A DNA stretch of 12,654 nucleotides from contig JAFUQY010000402.1 of the NCBI GenBank assembly GCA_017472105.1, forward strand, positions 1 to 12,654, written 5' to 3'. Both the position numbers and the translations under genes were made by a program. Within the stretch, counting starts at the first letter, position 1. Each line of letters starts with the position of its first letter. The notes below the pieces were generated by a model, which saw only the letters and a program-made list of their open reading frames with translations, had not been told where the DNA came from and made no database searches. The stretch is from Clostridia bacterium (lineage in GTDB: Bacteria; Bacillota_A; Clostridia; Oscillospirales; CAG-272). Below, in pieces: positions 12,505 to 12,654 of the stretch.

Positions 12505-12581
12505 AAGTTTTGATACACCATGCACAGAGCGATTTTGGAACCGGCGGCGCGCTACTTCCGGTGCGTCTACTCTCTAAACTT
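12505..12581 (-). other. structured 3' region of the peptide mRNA (copy 4 locus)
   Basis: Counterpart of 10563-10642: AAGTTT (12576-12581) pairs with AAACTT (12505-12510), GCAC (12561-12564) with GTGC (12522-12525), and an inner ACCGG/CCGGT hairpin (12540-12562) has TAGCG in its loop. The block GGTGTATCAAAACTTT is identical in the two loci. TAGCG can pair with CGTTA in the loop of RNA copy 4 (one G-U) and perfectly with CGCTA of copies 1 and 2. Confidence 0.5.
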
Positions 12582-12604
12582 CCCGAATAAACAGTTAAGT
12601 AGGA

Positions 12605-12654
12605 TTAATCCTTATAATACATCTTGATCGTGTAATACATAACAACAAGCGCAA
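12605..12654 (-). CDS. small hydrophobic peptide, 3' end only (cut by window edge)
   Basis: The last 15 codons before TAA at 12605 read ALVVMYYTIKMYYKD, similar to the end of the peptide at 10666-10755 (MIYTIMMYYKNDNK) in the same position relative to the RNA element. The start and leader lie beyond the window. Identified by homology to the complete copy and by synteny with RNA copy 4. Confidence 0.55.
   Translation of the reverse strand, partial: ALVVMYYTIKMYYKD

Noticed and set aside
1..12654. CRISPR array, insertion sequence or prophage genes
   Set aside because: No regularly spaced repeats, transposase, integrase or phage structural gene is visible; the repeats present are the RNA elements and the inverted repeat at 3200-3568.

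Overview
The window looks like chromosomal DNA of a Clostridia-class Bacillota, probably a gut Oscillospirales-type anaerobe. The reasons are moderately GC-rich genes separated by AT-rich spacers, strong GGAGG ribosome binding sites, near-consensus TTGACA-N17-TATAAT promoters, tRNAs without an encoded CCA, and gene families typical of Bacillota (AzlCD, PtsG-type EIICB, DUF3048 lipoprotein). No species call is possible from the sequence alone.

Layout: 61-1199, azlC-azlD branched-chain amino acid exporter operon (+). 1211-1630, two tandem copies (+) of a short promoter-to-terminator RNA element; the second is fused to a small hydrophobic ORF. 1638-3154, ygjV-like membrane protein and a LysR regulator (-). 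3200-3568, a large imperfect inverted repeat. 3643-5763, a PQ-loop/SemiSWEET-like protein, then a PTS EIICB whose ribosome binding site lies inside a terminator-like hairpin. 5767-6681, a 275-residue protein (-) that resembles a decayed type III restriction helicase domain. 6761-6989, tRNA-Thr(GGT). 7019-8953, a small membrane protein and a MutS-family ATPase in one operon. 9000-9152, tRNA-Cys(GCA). 9153-9413, a relic of a four-helix-bundle (23S rRNA IVP family) gene. 9428-10318, an EamA/DMT transporter. 10367-10822 (-), a small hydrophobic peptide gene followed on the same strand by a third copy of the RNA element. 10824-12275 (-), a DUF3048 (YerB-like) lipoprotein. 12312-12654 (-), a fourth RNA copy preceded by the cut-off 3' end of a second hydrophobic peptide gene.

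The most interesting content is the repeated RNA/peptide system. Four copies of a roughly 120-140 nt RNA each have a promoter (consensus-like in copies 1, 3 and 4, weaker in copy 2), a conserved hairpin core and an intrinsic terminator. Two of them (10.4-10.8 kb and the right edge) lie directly downstream, on the same strand, of a single-membrane-segment peptide gene. The RNA carries an ACTTTCT segment complementary to AGAAAGT just upstream of the peptide start codon, and its core hairpin loop is complementary to a hairpin loop in the peptide mRNA 3' region. This has the logic of a type I toxin-antitoxin pair, but in a tandem same-strand layout rather than the usual overlapping antisense layout. 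The toxin and antitoxin roles are inferred, not shown.

The other genes are mostly independent single genes or two-gene operons with clear promoters and terminators.
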